Shown: positions 43,701 to 54,915, counted from the stretch's first letter. The stretch is 64,000 nucleotides of DNA from Triparma columacea (GCA_030267965.1 BRYA01000246.1:22555-86554); one strand, 5' to 3'. The notes: generated by a model not told the origin, from the sequence alone. Translations and numbers: made by a program.

Positions 43701-45722
43701 GGAGGGGGGGAAGGACTTTTTGGGGAGGAGGAGGTGGAGGAGGAAGAGGAGGAGGAGGAGGGGGAGGGGGAGGCACCTATTAATTCGAGAGCCTCCTCTA
43801 CAGCGTTGTTGACGCCGGAAGGTTTGGAGCCGGAGATTGTGTTTCTCTGGGAGTGGGTGAGGGGAAGGGGGGGGGGGGTAAGATTAGTGGCGATGGGGTA
43901 ATGTGAAGAGTGAAGTGAGAGAGTGGCGGTGATAAGTGTGGATGATAGTTGGTGTGATAAGTGTGACTCATTCTGACTCGTTGTGACTCATTATACCTCA
44001 TTCTCACCTCCCATATTTCCTCTAGTCTAGCAGTATCAGGCATTTGTGGTGACAGGAAGGTATTGACGAAGGACTCTCTTGTTACTTCTGGGGAGGATAT
44101 TGGGGGGGGGAGGACGGCTAGTGTAGGGTCTGCTAGTGGAGGTGGGGAGGATTGTGGTGGAGGGAGGAGTGTTTTGTGCGGAGGCATCTCTGGTGTGCCT
44201 ATATCGTTATCTGGTAGGATTGGTGTGTGTGTGTGATGTGTGTTTGTGATGGGTGTTTGTGATGGGTGTTGTTGTTAGTATTATATTCCTCAGTATGATT
44301 GTTTGGACATGCCTTTTCTTCCTTTGGAGAGCGTCAGCGAGAGAGTAGCATATCATTGCGCGTGTCTCCGAAATGCACGTCGCATATCACCGAAATGCAC
44401 GTCGCATATCATAAGTGCATTGTAATTGTGGTATATTTACATCAGCGGCGGACCAAACAACATTCAACATCTCAAACAACTTCGTGATACCTCTCCTTCT
44501 TTCCTTCCTTACCTGCATCGTCGAATGTGTGTGTGTGTGTGTGGGAGGAGAGAAGAGATAGCGGATATCGCGTGCGATTGTGTGTTAGGTGACTCTTTGA
44601 CAGGAAGGTACAGTGTGAAGTAATAACAGCTTGTTGTTGTCATGTATTGTTCCTCAGTATGGTCGTTTGGCAGCCATTTTGCCATTGCTGGCGTTAAATC
44701 ATTGCGCGTGTCTCCGAAATGCACGTCGCATATCATACGAGCGGTTCAAGTTTGGTATATTTACATCCTTGGAACAAACAACATTCAACATCTCAAAGAC
44801 TTTGCAATACCTCTCCTTCTTTCCTTCCTTACCTGCATCGTCGAATGTGTGTGCGAGGAGGGGAGAATAACGACGGATATCGAATGCGATTGAAGATTGG
44901 TGTTAGTCACTCTTACACAGAAAGGCACAGTGTTAACCTACTACAGCTTGTTGTTGTCATGTGTTTGTTCCTCAGTATGGTCGTTTGGCAGCCGTTTTCC
45001 AATCGCTGGCGTCTAATCATAGCGCGTGTCGCCGAAATGCACGTCGCATATCATATGAATATGATGCATTGTGGGTTATCTCTTCATCAGAACTAACAAA
45101 AACAAACAGCCATGAAAACCAAATTGCGCCGACCCACTTCTTTACATCTTACCTGCATCATCGTGAGACGCGGTGAGAAGCAGGGAAGTGTTAGATGTGT
45201 GTGGTGTGTGTGTGTGATGGGTGTTTGTGATGGGTGTTTGTGATGGGTGTTGTTGTTAGTAATATATTCCTCAGTATGATTGTTTGGACATGCCTTTTCT
45301 TCCTTTGTAGAGTAGCAGTGAGAGTAGCAGCGAGAGTAGCAGCAAAAGTAGCAGTGAGAGTTGCAGTGCTGTTGCCCAGGCTGTTGCCCAGGCTGTTGCC
45401 CAGGCTGTTGCCTTTTTACTATCTGTCTATCTATCTATCCCCTTGTATGCAAGCCTCTATCCTATCCTCTACCATATCCTATCCTATCCTATCCTATATC
45501 TCAATCTCTCTCACCTTCATTCAATCCACTGAGACTCCCCGTAGATTGTGATGTACTTATTGTTGTATTTATTGCTGTATTCATTGATTGCGATGTACAA
45601 GTAGCGTTTGTATCAACTATTGTACGTGTATCGCCTATTGTATCATTGAAATTGGACATAGATTCTTGTAATTCTTTCAATTGGAGAAGCTCTTCATCGG
45701 GATTAGATTCAAAGGACTCCAT
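40731..45722 (-). CDS. PDZ-PX-VPS9 domain protein, probable Rab5-type GEF
   Basis: Six coding exons (45722-45515, 44210-44008, 43846-42690, 42577-41899, 41710-41456, 41336-40731) join in phase to 1035 residues. Domains in order: an N-terminal Gln/Ser/Thr region; a Ser/Pro-rich stretch; a PDZ domain (about residues 295-370, GLGLTVLCVEGMIHV, SLGPAAKAGVLIGDCVRGVG); a PX domain (about 575-700, NKFTIWCMDGETETEWQV, WSSFKDLRRSL, VAFPKE, LEKFLRKIS), which would bind phosphoinositides; a helical region; and a VPS9 domain (about 900-1030) with the signature LGADDFLPIFINCVVNSGL and GETGYYMATFEAAVEHI. VPS9 proteins exchange GDP on Rab5/Rab21, so an early-endosome role is expected. The VPS9 Asp and Tyr-Tyr motif residues are present. 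Intron 1 (45514-44211) is unusual and is listed separately. Confidence 0.87.
44211..45514 (-). repeat. Tandemly repeated intron with three internal AG|GT junctions
   Basis: 1304-nt intron of the Rab-GEF gene made of four units (361, 320, 320 and 302 nt). Three internal junctions on the minus strand read GATGCAG followed directly by GTAAG, at 45153/45152, 44833/44832 and 44513/44512, exactly 320 nt apart. Each is preceded by a CTAAC branch point with no earlier AG, so a zero-length exon would result. Units share blocks (cctcagtatggtcgtttgg, ccgaaatgcacgtcgcatatca). The unit nearest exon 1 also carries microsatellites (45309-45500). Confidence 0.85.
45309..45500. repeat. Cluster of micro- and minisatellites in intron 1 of the Rab-GEF gene
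   Basis: In order on the plus strand: about five 12-bp units of agtagcagtgag type, four 12-bp units of ggctgttgccca, a ctat run, and five atcct units. Confidence 0.85.
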
Positions 45723-46299
45723 TTCTCCCCTTCACAACGACAGTTACACCTAGTCAATGCTACAACAACCAAAGTTAGCGTATTTTATGAAGGAAAATTC
45801 GATAAACGTCCGATCTGTTACGTCCGATCAAACAAAAAGTAGTAGACACAAAATTACCCAATTCGAGGACTTCTTCCGGACTGGGAACCGATGAGATAGT
45901 CTGATACCTAATCTGTTGAACTTCCGGCTAAAGCATTCCAGTTGTTTCGTGTACAAAGTCCGAGAATTATTATAAAGTAGAAGAAAAAAGAAAAGATAAA
46001 GAGAACAAGGGCCACAGCTGGCAAATCCTGGCTAGGAGCCATTTGCTTTCTGTGTTCGTGATGCTTGGAGACACGCGACTACATTTGCTCTCAACGCCCG
46101 TTACGTTCGGTAGATTATCTGCTGGTAGCTTCGTAACACAAGGTGACTTTAATGCCTTTTAGAGAAAGGAAAATTGGCGTTAGTACCAAGCCCAAAATTA
46201 TAATAGAAACCAACCAATTCTATTCTCCAATTAAAAACGTGAATTGTTACCGTCATTAAAGTGTCAATGCAAAACAATCTTAACAACCCCACCTTTTTT
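45723..46299. other. Spacer between minus-strand genes
   Basis: 577 nt holding the promoter and 5' UTR of the Rab-GEF gene and the 3' UTR of the next gene. No ORF, RNA or repeat seen. Confidence 0.5.
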
Positions 46300-47217
46300 T
46301 CAAGTTTCATCATTGATGCCCGCATAAATCCTCTTGCTCAAGCTCGGGCTTTTCGTAAGTCCCCCCCCCTTCCCCTCATGTTCCTTAATCTCTCTCCTCC
46401 CCCTACTCTGTTCCTCCCAAATCTTGCTAAGTCCCCCCCCAATTTCCCTCGCCCACCCGTTAACCGCGCCCCTCATCTCCTCCAAGTCCATACCCTTTGC
46501 GTGTGTTCTAAGTCCTGTAGGTAGGAGATAAGCCGAGTTATTAGGGTCCATCTTATCCCCCCCAGGCCTATATGATAAAAGCATCTCCCCACAATCCCTC
46601 CCGAGTTTCCAAGGGTCAACAGGTATCGTAGAGTTCGGGGGGTCGCACGGCCAGCTCTCCACGATCCACAGCACCAGTTTATACGCGGTTTCGAAGTCCT
46701 CCTCCCCGTATTGTACTCTCAGGTGTGTCAAACGTTTAACTACGTCTAGGGTGAAACCGGCCTCGAGACGACGGCGACCTTGGACGCCGGAGGACCAGGC
46801 TTTGTCTATTAGTGATGCGCGGGTGCGCTCGTGGTGGAGCTTTACGGTTACCCTAGCCTCCCTCTCCTCGCTGGCCGTTGTCTTTCCAGCGCTAGATGAA
46901 GCCTCGTCAGAACCTAAAGACAGGCTGGGGAGGTCGCCCATTATTGATACTCTACCCTCCTTCGGTGTACCTGTGTTAGGCGCGCGCGACGAGAAGTTGG
47001 ATGCCTGCGTGGAGGCGTATGAGAATTCCGAGTTAACCTCGCTCCTACTATCATCAAAGTGTGACTCCCCAGCGCTGCTCTCTGTAAGGGGGGGACCGGC
47101 GGCTGTTGAGGTTGTTACGACGGAGGAATCATCGTCGGAGGTGGAGGAGGCATTGGAGGAGTCCTCGGAACCCTCATCGAAGGCTTCCAAAACGGGACCC
47201 CCTAACCGAAGATCCAT
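46300..47217 (-). CDS. Unrecognised acidic/Ser-rich protein
   Basis: Single exon, 305 residues, real ATG. Residues 1-120 are Ser/Thr/Glu-rich and probably disordered. Residues about 125-290 look folded and helical: KLHHERTRASLIDKAW, LTHLRVQYGEEDFETAYKL, LVLWIVESWPCDPPNS, GRDCGEMLLSYRPGGDKMD and MRGAVNGWAREIGGGLSKI. I do not recognise the family. Codon use agrees with its neighbours, and the frame stays open across a biased composition, so a real gene is likely. Confidence 0.65.
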   Translation of the reverse strand: MDLRLGGPVLEAFDEGSEDSSNASSTSDDDSSVVTTSTAAGPPLTESSAGESHFDDSRSEVNSEFSYASTQASNFSSRAPNTGTPKEGRVSIMGDLPSLSLGSDEASSSAGKTTASEEREARVTVKLHHERTRASLIDKAWSSGVQGRRRLEAGFTLDVVKRLTHLRVQYGEEDFETAYKLVLWIVESWPCDPPNSTIPVDPWKLGRDCGEMLLSYRPGGDKMDPNNSAYLLPTGLRTHAKGMDLEEMRGAVNGWAREIGGGLSKIWEEQSRGRREIKEHEGKGGGLTKSPSLSKRIYAGINDET

Positions 47218-47569
47218 TTAGAGGATTTTGGGATGATGTTTGGGACTTTAGAGGCAAATAAAGGAGATAAGGGGCGGAGGAAGAATATGGAGAAATGATT
47301 GGGATGGTACGAGGGTAGATTGGTTGATAATATAAAAATTAATTGGTTTGCCAGATAGGAAGAACAAACTCATCCCATTTCCCATAAAATTATTTTCCTA
47401 GAGTGCCCAAGCGACGCTCCCTTCAAGATTCTCTCGCTTTATTGCCCCCCTACCGTAAATATATAGAACAAACTCCGAGCAAACTCCCCCATAAAATTAT
47501 TTTCCTAGAGTGCCCAAGCGACGCTCCCTTCAAGATTCTCTCGATTTATTGCCCCCCTACCGTGATTTT
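47218..47569. other. Divergent spacer with a 74-bp direct repeat
   Basis: 352 nt between divergent genes. Two copies of a sequence of about 74 bp, differing by one base, start near 47389 and 47491 (both open ccataaaattattttcctag and end with ccgt). The second copy reaches to within 8 nt of the ceramidase ATG. The duplicated segment therefore includes the leader of that gene and may duplicate its transcription start. Confidence 0.7.
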
Positions 47570-48499
47570 ATGAAGCCGTGGGTCCCAGCCTTGGCTCTGA
47601 GCCTGATATCCTGTCTGACGACTACCCTCTATTTTTTCTCCACCCCCGACACTCTCAAGGCCACGTCTGCCCAGAACAGCGCCTCGAGCTGGGGCTACTG
47701 GGGCCCCCCTAATGCCGACTTCAATTGGTGCGAGCCTGACTACATTGACAGCCCCTACGTGGCTGAGACCTGGAACAGCCTCACTTCTCTCCTTTACATC
47801 GTGCCCGCCTTCCTCGGCCTGATCAACGCCCGTGCCTACCTCGGTGGCGAAAAGCGTTTCTACGTCCTCCTCGGTTCCATAGCCCTCGTCGGCTTCGGGT
47901 CAACGGCGTTCCACGCAACCCTCCTCTACCCTTACCAGCTGATGGACGAGCTCCCCATGTTCTACCTCGTCCTAACCGCATCTTTCATCCTCCTCCACCG
48001 TGACGGCACCAAGGGCGCATTAACGTCCAAGGCAGCCCTAGTCGCCGCGTTAGGCATCACGGCCCTCCTAGCCCTTACGCCCAAGGACAGTCCCCTCCAC
48101 ACGCTAGGTCGTGGTTTCCTAACCCTCGGCTTCACCTTCTGTTTCATCTACATATTCTACTCCTCCTGCGCCGTCAGCTCCGAGCTCCTGTCCCTGGGGA
48201 CGCCCGGGGCCCGGGGGGCTGCAGGGGACGTTTCGAGGCTGTTTGAGGTGGCGTTTGGGGCGTTCGTTTTCGCGATTTTATGCTGGATCGTCGACATTAT
48301 GAGGTGCGGGTGGCTCCACACTTTGCCCTTCTACCCCCAGCTCCACGCGGTCGGGTGGCACGTCTTTAGCGCGGCGGGGATATACCCGCTTTTTATGGTA
48401 CTTGTTCTCAACAGCCAGGTTAGGAAGGGAGCGCACGTGCGTGTTGACTGGAAATCTTTGGGCTTCAAGGGGGGCCGGGACGATGGTAAGACCGACTGA
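47570..48499 (+). CDS. Alkaline ceramidase
   Basis: Single exon, 309 residues from ATG 47570 (upstream in-frame GTG 47510 lies in the repeat and is not used). Seven hydrophobic helices. Family signatures: WGPPNADFNWCEPDYIDSPY and VAETWNSLTSLLYI at the N-terminus, GFGSTAFHATLLYPYQLMDE (catalytic Ser, His and Asp region), and WLHTLPFYPQLHAVGWHVFS with the two C-terminal His of the zinc site. It hydrolyses ceramide to sphingoid base and fatty acid in ER/Golgi membranes. Its stop is 42 nt from the GFM2 stop (convergent). Confidence 0.95.
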   Translation: MKPWVPALALSLISCLTTTLYFFSTPDTLKATSAQNSASSWGYWGPPNADFNWCEPDYIDSPYVAETWNSLTSLLYIVPAFLGLINARAYLGGEKRFYVLLGSIALVGFGSTAFHATLLYPYQLMDELPMFYLVLTASFILLHRDGTKGALTSKAALVAALGITALLALTPKDSPLHTLGRGFLTLGFTFCFIYIFYSSCAVSSELLSLGTPGARGAAGDVSRLFEVAFGAFVFAILCWIVDIMRCGWLHTLPFYPQLHAVGWHVFSAAGIYPLFMVLVLNSQVRKGAHVRVDWKSLGFKGGRDDGKTD

Positions 48500-48541
48500 T
48501 GAAGTTACTTTTTTGTTGTCTGCAAGTAAGTCATTACATTA

Positions 48542-51500
48542 TTATTCCTGCACCCTTTGATGAGCAAAGTACTCCGCAGTGAAAACCCCGCTCCCCGCCG
48601 TAAGGCTCCTTAACTTCGTGCTGTATCCTAAAATCTTCTTCAAAGGGACCCTCCCAACGAGGCCCTGCTTGTCTCCTTCCCCGAGGCTGCCATGATGAGC
48701 GAATGCAATTGTGGAAGGGGTTAGGTAAGTTGAAAGTACCACACGGAGAGAATCATCAGTGCGCGGGAATCGTCCTTGTCATCGTCAGCACTGAAGAGCA
48801 CGTCAGTTCCGCACGTCAGTTCCGCACGTCAGTTCCGCACGTCAGTTCCGCTCCACTTCTTCTCTCCCCGTCCTCACCTCGCAACCTCCTCAATCTGTCC
48901 TCCCCTGGCGCTGAAGTCGCTCACGACCGCCCCGATGGAGTCCCCGTTGACGCTGACGCTGACAGCCATCACAGGCTCTATGGTTTCCACCCTGCCATCC
49001 TCGTTGGCCTCCCTGATCATCTTGCCGACGACATAAGCAGCCGCAGCCCTGAGAGTACCCGCCTCCTGAAGCGAAAGCGACAAAAAGGGGTTAGGACGAG
49101 GGAAGACAATTATAATCCCCTACCCCGATAGGCACTAATATATGGGGGCCCTCGTTCGAACCCTTTTCCATTCCCCTCACCTGTTCTGAGTACCCGTTCT
49201 CAGTCTCAATGTTCTCCACGGTGACCTTGACATTGGTCATTGCCGCCCCTCCCGCCGGTCCCCTCTGGAGGGCGCCCTTTATACCATCAACCACCGCAAC
49301 CGTGCAAGCGTTCCAACCCCCGGCCTCGTCCCAGTCCTCTTCAACCCCCTCCTCGATCTCCCCCACGCCTTCATCCTCATCCTCATCCTCCCCCCCCTCC
49401 CCCTCTTCCTGCCAGCCCCCCATCTGCAAGTATCTCTTAGCATCGTTCCCGAACACTACCTTGTTATCCACGATTCCCGTTAGCCCTTCCTCCATCCCTC
49501 CCTCTATCCTCTCTACGCTCATCCCGATCCTAGCCTTCATTACCTTCCCACCGATCTCCCTCTCGAAGTCCACCATGCCTCCTCCCAAAACCTCGTCCCC
49601 GACGACCACCTCCTTGTAAGCAACGATGGGCTCACCAACCTTAACGTCAACCCCGAACTCCCTGTTCAGCCTGAGCCGAGCGATGCCGCGAGGTGAAAGT
49701 GCAAATCGTGGGTTAATTGTTGTTGTTGTTGTTGTTGTTTTGTTGTTGTGGTCGTAGTTGTGGTTTCTTGGTTTTTGCCTCACCTGTCCTTCGTGACCTC
49801 AAGGTGTAGCTCCCCCAGTCCGCTCAGGAGCGTCCCGTGCCCCCCCATTCCCCCCCTCTCCTCCTCCCCTCCTACGGAGAGGCTGGGGTCTTCAACGAGA
49901 AGGACCCGGAGAGCGTCCTCCATCTTCCGCTCGTCTTCGGAACTCTGGGGATCCAACCTGCAAGGGTCGAGAGAGCGGCGCAAAAGAGTGTGCGAAAGAG
50001 AGTCAGTGTTGTGTTGTGTCGTGGATCCCAAGGTTTATAGAATTCCTGGAAGGTCTTCCGCACTTCAAAAACCTCACCTAACCGTGAGCACTGGTTTCGG
50101 CGCGCTGACGCCCTCCAAACATACGTTCTCCAGTCCTCCCCCCTGCAGCACAAGCGTGTCCCCGGTTTCCACGTCCTTGAGCCCCACGATAGCGCAGACC
50201 TCCCCGCTCTGTACGTCGCCCTCGATCATGTCCATTTTGCCACCCATTAGCTCCAGGAGGCCGGACGGCCTCTCGACCTTGGACTTTGACTTCTTGCCTA
50301 CCCCCCCGCCCGACCCGAGGAGGATGCTTGGGTTAACGCGACGGAGAGACTTACGAGCCTCCAAAGTCCCGCTAAATACCCGAGCGAACACTGATCCGAG
50401 GAAAAGGGTTAGGAAGGGTTAGGGTTAAGAATTGAGGGGTGTCATTGGACCAAGCTACTCACCTATCCTCCCGTCCCCCCCTCCTCTCCCCTTGACATGC
50501 ACTACCTTGAACGCTAGCGCCACCAGCTCATCGTTCATCGGGTGCCCAACTGGGTACTCCTCGTTCCCCTCCCCCTTCTTCTTCCCCTTCTTTTTCTTTC
50601 CCTTCCTTCTCCCCCCCCCGTCCTCTAGGCCTATGACCTTCCTGGCCCCCCTGTCAAGGGGGCTTGGCAAGAATTCAGTTATGCAGTCTAGGATCGGTTC
50701 GATCCCCTTCCTCTTCAGCGCCGCCGCCATTACGCACGGCACCAGGCTGTTGGATATCGTCGCCTCCCTTATCCCAGCGACGAGCACGGAGGAGGGAACT
50801 GGCTCCTCCATTAGGTAATACTCGCCGACGGCGTCAGAAACGTCGGCGACGGCCTCGATTAGATTCGAGCGACACACGGATGCCTGGGGGGGGGGGGAGG
50901 GGTTGGGGGGGGGAGGGGTTAGGGTTATTTCACATTGTCAGCCCCCCCTCACACAGTCTTGCGCTTTACCTACCTTCCTCCTGATCTCTCCGTCCGGGTC
51001 TGTCGTATCATCGAGGTCCACAACCTCAAGCAGTGGTCTCTCTACCTTCCCCCTATCCGTCCACTTGATGATCCTCATATCTTCCCTAACCAGGTCAACG
51101 ACCCCCAAAAAATCTCCGTCCAACCCCTCGTCAACGTCACCCCTAACGACCCCCCTCATCCCACCCTCCCCGTCGGACACGACAGGCATCTGTATACCTA
51201 CTGCCCTGGCTGTCCCCCCACCCCTCCTCCTAAGCTTTTCGTTCATGGAGTCAACGGCCTTATGAAAGTCCGCCCCAACCCTGTCCATTTTATTGATCGC
51301 CCCCACCGCAGGAAGCGGGGTTTCCCCCTCCCCCTCCTCCCCCCCCATCCCCCCAACCCCCCTCCCCTGCATGGCGTTCCAAACAGTCTCGGTCTGAGCC
51401 TGGACACCCTCCACACCGTCAACTACTAAAACGGCTCCGTCTAGAACGGCAATTGACCTGGCGACCTCCACGGAGAAGTCCACGTGACCAGGCGTGTCTA

Positions 51501-51990
51501 TTATGTTGACCATTTTACTGTCCACCCTCCCACCATTATCATCAACCCCCCCCTGTGTCCCCCCCCAGTACAAGCTGATACAAGCTGACTGTATGGTAAT
51601 GCCTCGTTCCTTCTCCATAACAAGGTAGTCCGTGACAGTGTCACCCTCATCAACCTGTCCGACGGCTGTGGATGCGCCGGAGTACTCTAACATGTTTTCA
51701 GTGATTGTGGTTTTACCAGCGTCAACATGGGCAAATATACCTACATTACGAAGGGAGGATAGACGGGAGTATGATGAGGTTGGGGATGATGGGGAGGTAG
51801 CTAGTATGGGCGATGTGGTTGAGTATAGACGATGAAGGGGAGAAGGTTTTGGGGAGATTTGGGTTGGGAGGTCGGTGGGTGAGGATAATAAGTGGGGAAT
51901 TCTGCCGTATTTTGTGGATTTTATTTGATTTTTTGCAAGTATCCGATAATTACGTGTGGCTATTTGATATTGACGTTGAATTAACGTCAT
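48542..51990 (-). CDS. GFM2: Mitochondrial ribosome-releasing factor 2 / elongation factor G2
   Basis: Seven exons (51990-50974, 50883-50463, 50390-50078, 49957-49784, 49670-49181, 49065-48878, 48686-48542) join in phase to 915 residues. ATG 51990 opens a basic mitochondrial presequence (MTLIQRQYQIATRNYRILAK). G domain: NVGIFAHVDAGKTTITENML, DEGDTVTDYLVMEKERGIT, DTPGHVDF and INKMD. Domain II carries VFARVFSGTLEA; domains III-V include LLSGLGELHLEVTKD, LNREFGVDV, EPVMAVSVSVNGDSIGAVVS and SLTAGSGVFTAEY. The switch sequence GDTVTD and the phrase RGITIQSA fit the GFM2/MEF2 (ribosome recycling) branch rather than GFM1. Acidic and Lys-rich inserts are present. Intron 6 carries a 13-bp minisatellite. 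Confidence 0.92.
48798..48851. repeat. 13-bp minisatellite in a GFM2 intron
   Basis: Four perfect copies of gcacgtcagttcc in the last intron of the gene. Confidence 0.9.
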
Positions 51991-52808
51991 ATTTATCAAT
52001 CTTTTGGGAGACTTCTTTGGTCCTGATTTGCTGATTTGGCTTGCTCCACGAACTTGCTTCAGTCTAAATTCAGAATAGAATTACATGCTTTCGTGCGGTA
52101 AAAAGCAAGATATGGGCCACCCATAATACATCAAGACATCCGATATCCTAAGACCCGCTCAGACGCCGTTGGAAAAATTTAGGAAAGGAAATCATTGTCA
52201 AAGAATGATTTAATTGCGCACGCAGTAAGATTAGTGATGCTCGACAGGTCAACAGTATACTCAATTTTCTAATCGCAAAATTCAAAGACGTATCAACATC
52301 GTTTAGGTCACCAAAGGAGCTGAGCAGAAGGGCATTTTTTCGACGTTCCATTCTGACACCAACTGCAGCAGTAGAAACAAAAACAGCTCTAAATAAAACC
52401 TTAACAGATTTGGCATACTGCACTTAACTGAGAACTATGCCTTACGGACGTAAGTCACCGATTTATTTGCGATGGATATTCACCCAATCAACCTTTCTTG
52501 CACCCTCACCTGTGAAAACCTGTCAGAGAAGTGTCGTTCTCCAACATCGATTGTGTTCTTTGTCCTCTTTGGTTGCCACAGACTCGAAAGCGTAAGGTGG
52601 CTGAAACCAAACTGCCACACTTCTCGCCGTTCTACACGTCTACTTTAAGTATTTCATCTCCAAACACTCAATATCAGTAGACCCTAACAGCCTCGGTCGC
52701 TTATAGGGGTGTCTCAAATTTTGCCAAGCAGTAGGGAGCGTCTGATTACACGTAACAAGTTCCCCACTCTTACCCACTTCCTCCCTCTATCGCCTTCTCC
52801 TCCCCCAG
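51991..52808. other. Divergent region; may hold a tiny first exon
   Basis: Region between GFM2 and the next plus-strand gene. A candidate first exon is ATGCCTTACGGAC (52447-52459) followed by a good donor GTAAGT; it is in phase with the exon at 52809. No other ORF is supported. The promoters of both genes must lie here. Confidence 0.4.
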
Positions 52809-54187
52809 CCGACTTTGAAGATGCTGCTGCTTCAAATTTTACTTGTCTAGATGAGGAAACGTTGAAGAGTGGTGGTTACCAAAACAATTGCCCGGTGATG
52901 ATGGCATGCTGGTACGACGAGGCACTCGGGGACATAAACGATATTCCATCGTGTCATTGCTCAACTATCGTGATTACCAGCCAGGCAGACTTCCCAAATT
53001 GCAGCGTAAGTGCCACTCGACAGCCCCCTCATATTGTCGTTCTGGAACGACCGATTCCATTTTCTAACCCTCACCCTCGCCACGCTTGTCCTCCGAAAAA
53101 AAAATAACAGACTCACTCTGATCAGAGCTTTCGTCCCATTATAATGGGGTTCATCAACGTCTTGACGTGCTTAGGCACTATTCTATACGGTATGTGGATA
53201 CTCAAAGTGCTGCACACGCTGAAACAGCTGCAGATGAACGATATCACTCAGGCTCTCGTACTTTCCGTTGGCGGTATTGCGTTCGTTCTCGTTCACCAAG
53301 TTACTGAACTTACTCAGATGTTCCTCCTCGACAGGGATTTTCACAAGGCCGCTTACACGAATGGTGGTATCCTCCAGATCTGCCTCGCAGGGTTGGGCCT
53401 AGTGTTGGTTCTCGCTAGTCTCAAGATCCCGCTGCTATGGATGGTCATCGCATCGAGTGGAATGGACAAAGGTAAGATAAGGAAAAGTCGAACCAAACTC
53501 GCAATTGTAACCGACTAACGTAAACCTCTGGGTACTCGATTCTCTCATCTTAGCCGCCGCTGCCAAGAACAAGGCCAACGTTAGTCGACTTGTCAGATTC
53601 GTGTCAATTTTCTTCCTCGTGACTTTCCTGGCCATCATGGTTGTTTCCGGCACAACCAACGGCGGTTCCTACGCGCTTTTGTGGATGCTCATCCTCATCG
53701 TCGCCTTCCAAATCGGTAGCCGCAAGTTGCGAAAGAAGCTTCACAAGCCCGGGGAAGAGATGCCCAAGGCTGTGCAAGCCATGCGCCACTACGTCAGGAG
53801 GTGGACGGCCAGTGTGTTCTTCTACTTGCTTTTCATCGTGATGTTCATCATGAATACAGGGACATTTAGCGCGGACCCCAGGAAATGGAGCCACTGGGTG
53901 AGTACATGTACAGGAGCACAATGCCAACAACAGAGTCTGTTTATCAAACGTTTTTTAGCACTTGCGGGACAGATGCGAAATTATACCTGCTCTAACATCG
54001 TTCGCGTATCTTCCTCCGTCGTCATCAGGCCGGTCTCATCTACCACGCTCTCGCCCAGCTCTACATCAGCAACATCATCTACATCCGCGCTACGCTCGAG
54101 AAGAAGCTCAAAAAGTTCAAGGAGACTGGAAAGGTTACTCCGACGACGATTGCTTCTTCTTCGTCAACTTCTTCAACATCTTCTTAA
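52809..54187 (+). CDS. Seven-pass membrane protein with Cys-rich N-terminus (5' end unresolved)
   Basis: Four exons (52809-53005, 53111-53471, 53554-53897, 54029-54187) join in phase; with a candidate 13-nt first exon at 52447 the protein is 357 residues. The N-terminal part has eight Cys (FTCLDEETL, NNCPVMMACWYDE, PSCHCSTIV, NCS) and N-glycosylation sites, so it is probably extracellular. About seven hydrophobic helices follow: IMGFINVLTCLGTILYGMW, ALVLSVGGIAFVLVHQV, LQICLAGLGLVLVLAS, VSIFFLVTFLAIMVVSG, YALLWMLILIVAFQI, ASVFFYLLFIVMFIM and LIYHALAQLYISNIIYI. The end is Ser/Thr-rich. The layout is receptor-like but no GPCR family motif is recognised. A normal signal peptide was not found. Confidence 0.7.
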
Positions 54188-54529
54188 GGGATTGCGGATT
54201 TGGCGTGACGAGTTAAGGGATTGCGATTTGGCGTGACGAGATTCAGGAAGAGCTAGAGGCGGACGACGAGATGCTTTGGAATATTCCCTTTAAAGATTGG
54301 ATACAGGAGCTCGACAATAAGGCATTGAAAAGGTAGCCCGATTTTATATTCCCAAAAAACGTACGTTTCAATTACTTGACTTAAAGCCATGGCCACGCCC
54401 CCCCCCAAAAAAAATCATCAAAACAGTAGAATGGATCCCTAAAACAGTTGCACATTCCACACACAGCTTTTCCCATTGCCCTCCCCCCCTTCTCGAAACC
54501 CGTCCTCCCGTCCCCCCCCCCCCCCTACT
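54188..54529. other. Spacer with a tandem duplication and an exon-like remnant
   Basis: 342 nt. 54184-54240 is an imperfect tandem duplication of ttaagggattgcg..tttggcgtgacgag (about 28 bp). Right after it, 54243-54336 is open and protein-like (EELEADDEMLWNIPFKDW, then IQELDNKALKR, stop) behind an ATTCAG acceptor. It may be a lost or alternative last exon. Confidence 0.45.
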
Positions 54530-54915
54530 ATGTCGTCCGATGCGCCCGGTCCCCTGAATCGTCTGAAGACTGGTATCTCCTTCATATCTCCCCCCCCGGT
54601 CGACAGGAATCGTCTGAAGCTTTGTATCTCCTTCATATTAAATAATGTCGACCTATTACTCATGGTCCTGAACACATGGTCCCTCTGCAGTTCCCTGACC
54701 TACGAGTCCAACTATGTCCCGTGGAGGACCATTGTGAGCCCCACATATGATAATGGAGGGGACGAGAAGTTCACCACCTTTAGGGATTGGTATCCTTACC
54801 TGAACAACCAAACCAATTACAACCACAAGGAGTACAACCCCTTCGAAAAAAGGGATCTGTACCAGTGTGATGACCAGGCATTCTACGACGCCGTCAACAG
54901 CGGCGACCAGGAGGT

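Noticed and set aside
44240..45300. CRISPR-like or satellite array
   Set aside because: Eukaryotic context; units carry splice signals and sit exactly between two phase-matched exons, so a repeated intron is the better reading.
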